DNA from: an uncultured Oscillospiraceae bacterium | Lineage (GTDB): Bacteria > Bacillota > Clostridia > Oscillospirales > Oscillospiraceae | Direction: 5' to 3' | DNA length: 64,000 nt | NCBI GenBank assembly: GCA_947626085.1 | Contig: CANQQU010000002.1 | Coordinates: 1-64,000, forward strand | Part shown: positions 8,978 to 16,677 of the stretch, in pieces | Numbering within the stretch: the first letter of the stretch is position 1 | Layout of the letters: the number at the start of each line of letters is the position of its first letter | Position numbers and translations under genes: made by a program | Notes under the pieces: model-generated | Told to the model about the DNA's origin: nothing | The model's database searches: none | Seen by the model: the letters and a program-made list of their open reading frames with translations, nothing else

Positions 8978-9829
8978 TCAGGGCTGCCAGGGCTTCTGCT
9001 CGTCCAGCTCCGGAGTGGTGGAGCGCCGCGGAGGCGGCGTCTGATCCGGCTGGGCGGGCGGATCGGTCCGAGGCTGATCCGGCTGGGCCGAGGGGTTCCA
9101 GGGTTGGTTCGGCTGAGTCGGAGGATAGGTCCAGGGCTGATTCGGCTGGGCCGGCGGGTAGCTCCAGGGCTGATTCGGTTGCGCCGGCGGATAGGTCCAG
9201 GGCTGGTTCGGCTGGGCCGGGGGCTGCTGGGACCCGCCGGACTGCTGGTTCAGGTACTCCTGCCAGCTCATCTGCTGGGCGCCCTGGGGCGGCTGCCACG
9301 CAGGCGCCGGGGCGGGGGCGGGAGCCGGGATGGGCGCGGGAGGCGCGTTGCGCAGACGGCGCAGCGGCCCCGCGGCGAACAGGGCGGAGAACAGCTGCCA
9401 CAGCGCCCAGAAATGGAACACGCCGTCCAAAATCACGCCGCTGGCATCCTCCAGCAGGAACACCGCCACCGCCGCCAGGCCCAGGGTGTCCAGCAACAGC
9501 AGGATCGCCGCCAGGGCCATCCAAAAGCGGCTCTTTTTGTAAAAAATGGCGCACAGCAGGTACATCGCCAGGATGATCCCGGCCATCACCAGCGCCGTAT
9601 TGGTATAAGTCCCGATGATCTCCCCGGTGCCGTCCATGGTGCCGTTGTCCATGATCCGGCCGAGCCAGGTCAAGTAGTAGGGCACCGCGGCGGAGAAGAG
9701 AAGATAGAACGTGGAATTGGCCAGCATGATCCCCAGATTGATGACGGTGAAGATCAGCACGGCGATCAGCGCGATAAAGCCGCCGTCCACCCGCTGCTCC
9801 AGCTTCCGGAGCTTTTCCTGTCCTTGCAT
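8978..9829 (-). CDS. Multi-TM membrane protein with Pro/Gln-rich repeat tail
   Basis: Several hydrophobic segments, then tandem QPNQPW(T/S)YPPA repeats. Confidence 0.75.
   Translation of the reverse strand: MQGQEKLRKLEQRVDGGFIALIAVLIFTVINLGIMLANSTFYLLFSAAVPYYLTWLGRIMDNGTMDGTGEIIGTYTNTALVMAGIILAMYLLCAIFYKKSRFWMALAAILLLLDTLGLAAVAVFLLEDASGVILDGVFHFWALWQLFSALFAAGPLRRLRNAPPAPIPAPAPAPAPAWQPPQGAQQMSWQEYLNQQSGGSQQPPAQPNQPWTYPPAQPNQPWSYPPAQPNQPWTYPPTQPNQPWNPSAQPDQPRTDPPAQPDQTPPPRRSTTPELDEQKPWQP
9060..9235. repeat. ~33-bp coding tandem repeat (units of 11 aa, QPNQPWTYPPA)
   Basis: Repeated ggctggttcggctgggccgg[c/g]ggataggtcca-like units. Confidence 0.75.
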
Positions 9830-9910
9830 TTGGACGCCTTCTTTCCTGTAATGGGATGGTTTAATGATAGCACAGTTTTACGCCCGTTTCAACAGAAATC
9901 TTTTCCGTCC

Positions 9911-10528
9911 TCAATTCTGTCGGGGACGGGAACGGCCAAACCACCGCCGGGCAAACTCCGCCACCGCCGGGGCCAGCTCCTGGATCTGCCAGGAACTGGT
10001 GTTTACCGTCAGGTGGTAGGCACTGGCCACGCCCCAGGGGGCTCCGGTGAGCAGCTCCCGGGTGTGATAGCGGGCCTTGTCAATGCTCCGGATCTTCCGC
10101 TCCAGCTCCCCGTCGGAAAGGTTCTCCCCCTCCGCCGCACGCTCCTTGCAGCGGCGGAGCTTGGCCTCCATCCCGGCGCAGACGAACAGATTCAGGGGCT
10201 CATAGTCTTCCAGCAGAATGTCCGCGTTCCGGCCCACGATCACAAAGTCCCGGCCCAGGGTGGGCAGCATCTGAATCACCCGCTTCTGCTCCTGCAGGCT
10301 GGTCACCCGGACCACGCTCTGCCCCGCGGCGGAACGGCGGCCCCCCAGCCCCGGCAAATTCCCCTGGGCCAGGGTCCGGGCCATGTAGTCCTGATCCAGG
10401 TCCTTGTTGGCGGCCAGGGCGGAGATGATCTCCTTGTCGTAAAAATCGATGTCCAGAATTTCCGCCAGGCGTCTGCCCAGCTCATGCCCGCCGCTGCCAA
10501 ACTCCCGGCTGATGGTGATGATCCGCAT
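9911..10528 (-). CDS. Cytidylate kinase-like family protein
   Basis: MRIITISREFGSGGHELGRRLAEILDIDFYDKEIISALA; FVIVGRNADILL. Confidence 0.88.
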   Translation of the reverse strand: MRIITISREFGSGGHELGRRLAEILDIDFYDKEIISALAANKDLDQDYMARTLAQGNLPGLGGRRSAAGQSVVRVTSLQEQKRVIQMLPTLGRDFVIVGRNADILLEDYEPLNLFVCAGMEAKLRRCKERAAEGENLSDGELERKIRSIDKARYHTRELLTGAPWGVASAYHLTVNTSSWQIQELAPAVAEFARRWFGRSRPRQN

Positions 10529-10540
10529 AGATAGCCCTCC

Positions 10541-11098
10541 TTATATCGATTCCAGATAGGCCGCCCGGCCCAATTCGTACAGATTCTGCCCAAGACTGTC
10601 AATGACCACATGCAGGGGCATGTCCTCCACCTCCAGACAGCGGAGGGCCTCCGCCCCCAGGTCCTCATAAGCGATCAGGCAGCTATGCTTAACGCATTTT
10701 GCCAGCAGCGCCCCGGCCCCGCCGATGGCGCCAAAGTAGACCCCGCCATAGCGGATCATGGCCTCCACCACCTCATGGGACCGGGCGCCCTTGCCGATCA
10801 TGCCCCGCACCCCCTGGGAAAGCAAGGTGGGGGCGTAGGCGTCCATCCGGCCGCTGGTGGTGGGTCCGGCGGCGCCAATCACCTTCCCCGGCGGCGCGGG
10901 GGTGGGGCCCACATAATAGATGGTGGCGTCCTTGGGGTCAAAGGGCAGCTCCTCGCCCCGGGCCAGGGCCTTGCAGAGCCGCTTGTGCCCGGCGTCCCGG
11001 GCGGTGTACACCGGTCCGGTGAGATAGACCCGGTCCCCCGCCCGGAGAGAGCGGGCCAGCTCCTCCGTCAGAGGCAGCGTGATGTGCCGTTCCATCAA
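10541..11098 (-). CDS. Class I (Fe-S) fumarate hydratase, beta subunit
   Basis: LTEELARSLRAGDRVYLTGPVYTARDAGHKRL; YYVGPTPAPPGKVIGAAGPTTSGRMDAYAPTLLSQGVRGMIGKG. Confidence 0.93.
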   Translation of the reverse strand: MMERHITLPLTEELARSLRAGDRVYLTGPVYTARDAGHKRLCKALARGEELPFDPKDATIYYVGPTPAPPGKVIGAAGPTTSGRMDAYAPTLLSQGVRGMIGKGARSHEVVEAMIRYGGVYFGAIGGAGALLAKCVKHSCLIAYEDLGAEALRCLEVEDMPLHVVIDSLGQNLYELGRAAYLESI

Positions 11099-11937
11099 AG
11101 CACCTCCCAGGCATGGCGGGTGACATGGCAGCTGATGTTCACCGCGCAGGGCATCCCGGCGATATGGGTGGGCAGCACCTCGATATTCAGGCCCAGGGCC
11201 GTAGTATGGCCGCCGAAGCCCTGAGGCCCGATGCCCAGGGCGTTCACCTTCTTCAAAAGCGCTGCCTCCATTTCCGCGTAGTAGGGGTCGGGATTGGGCT
11301 GGTCCAGGGGACGGAGCAAAGCCATCTTGGCAAGGTACGCCGCCTTGTCAAAGGTGCCGCCCAGGCCCACCCCAATGACCATGGGCGGGCAGGGGTTGGG
11401 CCCCGCCGCCTCCACCGTCTCCAAAATAAAATCCTCGATCCCCTGCCGCCCCGCCGAGGGCTTGAGCATCCGAATGGCGCTCATGTTCTCGCTGCCGAAG
11501 CCCTTGGGGCAGAGGGTGATCTTCACCCGCTCCCCGGGGACGATCCGAGTATAGAGCATGGCGGGGGTATTGTCCCCGGTGTTGCCCCGGCGGATGGGGT
11601 CCGCCACCACCGAGGCCCGGAGGTAGCCCCCCACATAGCCCCGGCGAACGCCCAGATCCACCGCTTCCTCCAGGTCGCCGCCGGTCAGGTGGACGTCCTG
11701 GCCGATCTCCAGAAAGACGCAGGCCATGCCGGTGTCCTGGCAAATGGGGCAGCCCTCCGCCTCCGCCGTCCGGTAGTTTTCCCGGATATCCGACAAAATC
11801 TCTCGGGCCAGGGGCCAGGGCTCCGCCGCCGCGCAGCGGTCCAGCGCCCCGCGCACATCCTCCGGCAGCTGGGTATTGGCCCGGACGCACAGCCGCTCCA
11901 GGCAGGCGGCGATCTCCGCCACATCCAGTTCTCGCAT
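11095..11937 (-). CDS. Class I (Fe-S) fumarate hydratase, alpha subunit
   Basis: CPICQDTGMACVFLEIGQDVHLTG; GNTGDNTPAMLYTRIVPGERVKITLCPKGFGSENMSA; PCPPMVIGVGLGGTFDKAAYLAK. Confidence 0.95.
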   Translation of the reverse strand: MRELDVAEIAACLERLCVRANTQLPEDVRGALDRCAAAEPWPLAREILSDIRENYRTAEAEGCPICQDTGMACVFLEIGQDVHLTGGDLEEAVDLGVRRGYVGGYLRASVVADPIRRGNTGDNTPAMLYTRIVPGERVKITLCPKGFGSENMSAIRMLKPSAGRQGIEDFILETVEAAGPNPCPPMVIGVGLGGTFDKAAYLAKMALLRPLDQPNPDPYYAEMEAALLKKVNALGIGPQGFGGHTTALGLNIEVLPTHIAGMPCAVNISCHVTRHAWEVL

Positions 11938-12036
11938 AACCGCCCTCCTTTTTGCTACATTATAATCAAAAACATCCCAAGAGGCAAGAGGAATTTCGCC
12001 AATTTGGATAAAATAACAGCGCCGGGAAGCCCGGCG

Positions 12037-12531
12037 CTAGGGGTCGATGGGGATTCGCCGGACCAGATGCCCCGCCAGCAGGCCGATGGCGATTCCCGCC
12101 AGGGTGCCGCTGAGGATCAGGTAGGGCAAATAATAAAAAATCACGTTGGTTTCCAGCAGGAGGCAGGCCATGGCGATCTGGCCCAGGTTGTGGAGGACGC
12201 CCCCCGCCACACTGACAGACACCGGGGCGAAGAGGCCGGTTTTTTTCAGCGCCGCCATCCCCGCCAGGCTCAGGCAGGCACCCGCCAGGGAATACAGCAG
12301 GCTGGCGCCGTTGCCAAAGAGCAGGGCCAGGGACACCGTCCGCACCAGGGACACCGCCCCCGCCTCCCAGAACCCCAGGGAATACAGGGCGAACACCACG
12401 GCAATATTGGCAAGGCCCAGCTTCACCCCCGGCACCGCCACAAAGGCGGGAAACAGGCTCTCCACATAGGACAGCACCATGGCCAGACTGGCGCAGAGGG
12501 CCAGGGCCGTCACCTTTCGGCTTTTTTTCAC
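12037..12531 (-). CDS. Gx transporter / heptaprenyl diphosphate synthase component I family membrane protein
   Basis: VKKSRKVTALALCASLAMVLSYVESLFP…GVKLGLANIAVVFALYSLG…GGVLHNLGQIAMA…YLPYLILSGTLAGIAIGLL; GTG start. Confidence 0.85.
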   Translation of the reverse strand: MKKSRKVTALALCASLAMVLSYVESLFPAFVAVPGVKLGLANIAVVFALYSLGFWEAGAVSLVRTVSLALLFGNGASLLYSLAGACLSLAGMAALKKTGLFAPVSVSVAGGVLHNLGQIAMACLLLETNVIFYYLPYLILSGTLAGIAIGLLAGHLVRRIPIDP

Positions 12532-12542
12532 CTTGGCCCCTC

Positions 12543-12893
12543 CTACATATAAACGTCCACCCCGCCGTCCGGCCCATAGACCGTGACGGTGAGCCGGTTG
12601 GGTAGGCATGTGATCACCTGGCCGGCTTTGGAGATCCATCCCTGGCGGACGCACAGCCGGTCGGGGCAGTCCGCCTCCGTGATCCGGGCGGCGCCGTCCT
12701 GGATGACCAGAAGATTGGTGCCGCCGTTTAATTCATAGGTCCCGTTCTGGGTCAAAGCGTAGCGGGCCACCTCCCGGCCGTCCACCCGCACTACTGCGTA
12801 GGCCCCGGGCCTGCCCAGAAGCCACGAGCTTAGAAACAGCGCCGCCGCTAGGAGCAGTAATCCCCCGATCAGCCACAGATCCCGCTTCCCCAT
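12543..12893 (-). CDS. NusG domain II-containing membrane-anchored protein
   Basis: Single TM, then VVRVDGREVARYALTQNGTYELNGGTNLLVIQDGAARITEADCPDRLCVRQGWISKAGQVITCLPNRLTV. Confidence 0.87.
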   Translation of the reverse strand: MGKRDLWLIGGLLLLAAALFLSSWLLGRPGAYAVVRVDGREVARYALTQNGTYELNGGTNLLVIQDGAARITEADCPDRLCVRQGWISKAGQVITCLPNRLTVTVYGPDGGVDVYM

Positions 12894-13001
12894 CGCCGGG
12901 CCTCCTTCCAAAACTGCCCCCATTATATCCCAAAACCGAGAAAAATGCAACCCGCTTCCCAAAAACCCAGGTCAGGAAGATGATTTTTTACAATTGGAAT
13001 A

Positions 13002-13030
13002 TTTACACCGCCCGGGTTTTTTGCTATACT
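13002..13030 (+). promoter_or_regulatory. Sigma-A type promoter for the SLC13/ArsB-like permease gene
   Basis: TTTACA (13002-13007), 17-nt spacer, TATACT (13025-13030). Confidence 0.65.
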
Positions 13031-13064
13031 ATTGGATAATGATTCTTACGAACGAGGTGCTGTT

Positions 13065-14333
13065 ATGCTGGCTGCTTTGGCTCTGTTCGCCCTGACCTAC
13101 ATTCTCATGCTGGCGCTACCCAAATTCCGGCCCTATATTGCCCTGGGCTCCGCCGCCATTTTCATCGTCACCGGGATGCTGCCCCTGGATCAGATCTGGG
13201 GAAGCATCGACTTCAACGTGCTGCTGATGATTGCCGGCACCATGGGCCTGGTGGCACTGTTCATCGAGAGTCGGATGCCGGAGCTGCTGGCGGACCTGAT
13301 CATGGAGCGGGTGCCCAACGTCCTGTGGGCGGCGGTGTCACTGTCTTTGTTCGCGGGGCTGATCTCCGCCTTTGTGGACAATGTGGCCACGGTGCTGATG
13401 ATCGCCCCGGTGGCTCTGGAGATCTGCAAAAAGCTGAAAACCAACCCGGTGCCCTTCATTATCGCCATCGCCGTGTCCTCTAATTTGCAGGGCGCCGCCA
13501 CGCTGGTGGGAGACACCACCGCCATCATGCTGGGCTCCTACGCCCAAATGAGCTTCCTGGATTTCTTCTGGTATCAGGGACGGCCCAGCATCTTCTTCGC
13601 CGTGGAGCTGGGCGCGGTGATCGCCGCCCTGATTCTGGCCTGGCTCTTTAGAAAGGAGCGGGCCCCCATCCCCAAGGGCGGCCGCACCGAGGTAAAAGAC
13701 TATGTCCCCACCGTGCTGCTGTGCGGCACCGTGGCGCTGCTGATCCTGGCCTCCTTCCTGCCGGAAAAACCGGAGATCACCAACGGCCTGATCTGCTGCG
13801 GCCTGCTGGTCATCGGACTGGTATACAACTGTATCCGGAAAAAGAGCGTTTCCGCCCTGATCGAGCCGCTGAAGCAGATCGATTTTGAGACCATCGGGCT
13901 GCTGGTGGGGCTGTTCCTGATGATCGGCGGCATCACCGCCAGGGGCGTCATTGACGCGGCGGCGGAGCTGCTGGCCAAGGCCGGCGGGGGGAACGTGTTT
14001 TTGATCTACACCGTCATCGTCTGGGCCAGCGTGGCCATCTCCGCCTTTGTGGACAACATTCCCTATGTGGCCACCATGCTGCCGGTGGTGCAGAGTTTGG
14101 CCCTGGGGCTGGGCATCGACCCCACGCCGCTGTACTTTGGCCTGCTGTCCGGGGCCACCCTGGGGGGCAATCTGACCCCTATCGGCGCCTCCGCCAACAT
14201 CACCGGCATCGGCATCCTCCGAAAGGAGGGGCTGGAGGTGAAAAATTCCGACTTCTTCAAGATCGGCATCCCCTTCACCCTGGCGGCCATCATCCCGGCC
14301 TACATCTACATCTGGCTGGTCTACGGAATTTAA
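13065..14333 (+). CDS. SLC13 / ArsB-NhaD-like anion permease
   Basis: Start taken at ATG after gaggtg RBS; FVDNVATVLMIAPVALEI and AFVDNIPYVATMLPVV symmetric motifs; GGNLTPIGASANITG. Confidence 0.88.
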   Translation: MLAALALFALTYILMLALPKFRPYIALGSAAIFIVTGMLPLDQIWGSIDFNVLLMIAGTMGLVALFIESRMPELLADLIMERVPNVLWAAVSLSLFAGLISAFVDNVATVLMIAPVALEICKKLKTNPVPFIIAIAVSSNLQGAATLVGDTTAIMLGSYAQMSFLDFFWYQGRPSIFFAVELGAVIAALILAWLFRKERAPIPKGGRTEVKDYVPTVLLCGTVALLILASFLPEKPEITNGLICCGLLVIGLVYNCIRKKSVSALIEPLKQIDFETIGLLVGLFLMIGGITARGVIDAAAELLAKAGGGNVFLIYTVIVWASVAISAFVDNIPYVATMLPVVQSLALGLGIDPTPLYFGLLSGATLGGNLTPIGASANITGIGILRKEGLEVKNSDFFKIGIPFTLAAIIPAYIYIWLVYGI

Positions 14334-14351
14334 GGAAGGAGACATTCGCCC

Positions 14352-15560
14352 ATGTCCCAGCTGACGCTTCCCGGCGGGGCTAAAAAGGCCCTGGACGCCG
14401 GTTTTTCCGCCGCCTTCGGCGGCTCCCCTACCCGTTACTTTTCCGCCCCCGGGCGGACGGAGATCGGCGGCAACCACACGGACCATCAGCATGGCCGGGT
14501 CCTGGCCGCCGCCGTGAATCTGGACACTCGGACGGCGGTCCGGCCCAACGGGGAAAGCCGGATCCGGGTGCTGTCCCAGGGCTATGCCCCGGTGGAGATC
14601 GACGTCACCGACCTTTCCCCCCGGCAGGAGGAATACAACTCCACCGCCGCCCTCATTCGAGGGGTGGCGGCAGGTTTCGCGGCCCTGGGCTGCCCGGTAG
14701 CGGGCTTTGACGCCTATGTGACCTCCACGGTGCTTCCCGGCTCGGGGCTTAGCTCCTCGGCAGCTCTGGAGGTGCTGCTGGGCACCGTGGTCAACGGACT
14801 GTTCTTTGGCGGCAGGGCCACCCCCATTCAGGTGGCCCAGATCGGCCAGCAGGCGGAGAACACCTTCTTCGGCAAGCCCTGCGGGCTGATGGATCAGATG
14901 GCCTCCGCCGTGGGCGGGCTGGTGGCCATGGATTTTGAAGATCCGGCCCGGCCCAAAGTGGAACAGGTGGCCTTTGACTTTGCCTCCGCTCGGCACGCCC
15001 TGTGCATTCTGGACTCCCAGGCCAGCCACGCCGATCTGACGGCGGAGTACGCCGCCATTCCGGCGGAAATGGGGGCTATCGCCGCCTATTTCGGCAAAAC
15101 GGTTCTCCGGGAGGTACCCCAGGAAGACTTTGAAGCGGAGCTCCCCGCCCTGCGGCGGTGCTGCGGGGACCGGGCGGTCCTCCGAGCCATTCACTTCTAC
15201 CGGGAAAACCGGCTGGTGGCCCGGGAGGCCGAGGCCCTGGCCCAAGGAGATTTTGACGCTTTCCTGGCCCTGGTGCGGAAAAGCGGGGAATCCTCCTTCA
15301 TGTACCTGCAAAACGTGGTTCCCGCCGGCGCAAAGGCCCATCAGGAAATGGCGCTGAGCCTGGCCCTGTGCCACCGGCTGCTGGAGGACCGGGGGGCCTT
15401 TCGGGTCCACGGCGGCGGCTTTGCAGGGACGGTCCAGGCCTTCGTGCCGGAGGACCTGCTGCCCGATTTCCGCCGGGAGGCGGACCGGGTCCTGGGGAAT
15501 GGGGCCTGCCATGTGCTGTCCATCCGGGAGGCCGGAGGCGTGGAGGTTGCCACCGAATGA
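14352..15560 (+). CDS. Galactokinase-family GHMP kinase
   Basis: APGRTEIGGNHTDHQHGRVLAAAVN; LPGSGLSSSAALEVLLG; GKPCGLMDQMASAVGG; HGGGFAGTVQAFV. Confidence 0.88.
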   Translation: MSQLTLPGGAKKALDAGFSAAFGGSPTRYFSAPGRTEIGGNHTDHQHGRVLAAAVNLDTRTAVRPNGESRIRVLSQGYAPVEIDVTDLSPRQEEYNSTAALIRGVAAGFAALGCPVAGFDAYVTSTVLPGSGLSSSAALEVLLGTVVNGLFFGGRATPIQVAQIGQQAENTFFGKPCGLMDQMASAVGGLVAMDFEDPARPKVEQVAFDFASARHALCILDSQASHADLTAEYAAIPAEMGAIAAYFGKTVLREVPQEDFEAELPALRRCCGDRAVLRAIHFYRENRLVAREAEALAQGDFDAFLALVRKSGESSFMYLQNVVPAGAKAHQEMALSLALCHRLLEDRGAFRVHGGGFAGTVQAFVPEDLLPDFRREADRVLGNGACHVLSIREAGGVEVATE

Positions 15561-16639
15561 AAAAACTGCTGTATGTTGAGATCGCCCTTGTAGCGGTGCT
15601 GCTGGGGCTGGCGATTTTCCGGAATCAGGAACAGATCCAGGGCTGGTTTAACGGGATGACCGCGCAGGTCTCCCAATTCTCCGCCCCCTCCTCCACCGCT
15701 TCCCAGCCCCCGCAGACCAACCCACCGACCACCACCGCGCCGCCGGAGACTACCGCTCCGCCAGAGACTACCGCGCCGCCGGAGACCACAGAGCCTACGG
15801 AAACCACCGCGCCCGGCCCGGAATGGATGGTCCTGGCGCCGGACCGGGAGCTGACCGCCCAGTGCTGGTTCGTCTACGACAATGCTAGAGATGATTTTCT
15901 CCTGCTCTCCGGGGACCCGGAGGAGGAGGTCTACCCCGCCAGCGTCACCAAGCTCTTTACCGCCTATGTGGCGTTGCAATACCTGGACCCCCAGGAGACG
16001 GTCACAGTGGGGGAGGCGCTGGATCTGGTGGACCCCACCTCCTCCATTGCGGGCCTGGGCTATGGGGACACCCTGACCGTGGGGCAGCTGCTGGAGGGGA
16101 TGCTCCTGCCCAGCGGCAACGACGCCGCCTATGTGATGGCCGCCGCCGCCGGGCGAGTCATCGATGAGGATCCGGAGGAATACGCCTGGAATGCTGTGAT
16201 GACCTTCCTGGATGAAATGAACCGCCAGGCCCAGGAGTTGGGCCTCAGCGGCACCCACTTCGTCAATCCCGACGGCATTCAGGACGATTACCACTACACC
16301 TGCCCGGCGGATCTGGCGGTCATTGCCCACCTTGTCCTGCAAAACGACCTGATCATGCGCTGCGCAGGCCTGAGCCGGGAAACCATGTATCTGGACAGTC
16401 AGGGCGAGGAGGTGGAGTGGAAAAACACCAACCTCCTCATCGATCCGGAATCCGACTACTACTGCCCCTACGCAATCGGTCTGAAAACCGGGCAGACCTA
16501 CGCCGCCGGAAGCTGCCTGCTCTCCGCCTTCGACTATCACGGGCGGAGCCTGATCATCGGGGTCTTCGGGTGCCCCGAGGAGGAGGATCGGTTCGCGGAC
16601 ACGCTGCAGCTGCTGACCTTGGCCCTGGAAGAGACGTAA
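15557..16639 (+). CDS. D-alanyl-D-alanine carboxypeptidase, membrane-anchored, Thr/Pro/Glu-rich linker
   Basis: N-terminal TM, PPETTAPPETTAPPETTEPTETT linker, PASVTKLFTAYVAL (SxxK), PSGNDAAYVM (SxN), GLKTGQTYAAG (KTG); ATGA overlap with the upstream gene. Confidence 0.92.
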   Translation: MKKLLYVEIALVAVLLGLAIFRNQEQIQGWFNGMTAQVSQFSAPSSTASQPPQTNPPTTTAPPETTAPPETTAPPETTEPTETTAPGPEWMVLAPDRELTAQCWFVYDNARDDFLLLSGDPEEEVYPASVTKLFTAYVALQYLDPQETVTVGEALDLVDPTSSIAGLGYGDTLTVGQLLEGMLLPSGNDAAYVMAAAAGRVIDEDPEEYAWNAVMTFLDEMNRQAQELGLSGTHFVNPDGIQDDYHYTCPADLAVIAHLVLQNDLIMRCAGLSRETMYLDSQGEEVEWKNTNLLIDPESDYYCPYAIGLKTGQTYAAGSCLLSAFDYHGRSLIIGVFGCPEEEDRFADTLQLLTLALEET

Positions 16640-16645
16640 AAGACT

Positions 16646-16677
16646 GGCCCATACCTTTGCGGTATGGGCCGATTTTT
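16646..16677 (+). terminator. Rho-independent terminator
   Basis: GGCCCATACC (16646-16655) / GGTATGGGCC (16661-16670) followed by a T-run. Confidence 0.8.

Noticed and set aside
9060-9235. CRISPR-like repeats
   Set aside because: Contiguous in-frame coding repeats without spacers.
13338-15512. 724-aa minus-strand ORF
   Set aside because: Antisense shadow of the SLC13-like permease and GalK-like genes; no protein-like motifs.
15733-15810. Tandem repeat as regulatory element
   Set aside because: Encodes the PPETTA linker of the D,D-carboxypeptidase, a common spacer type.
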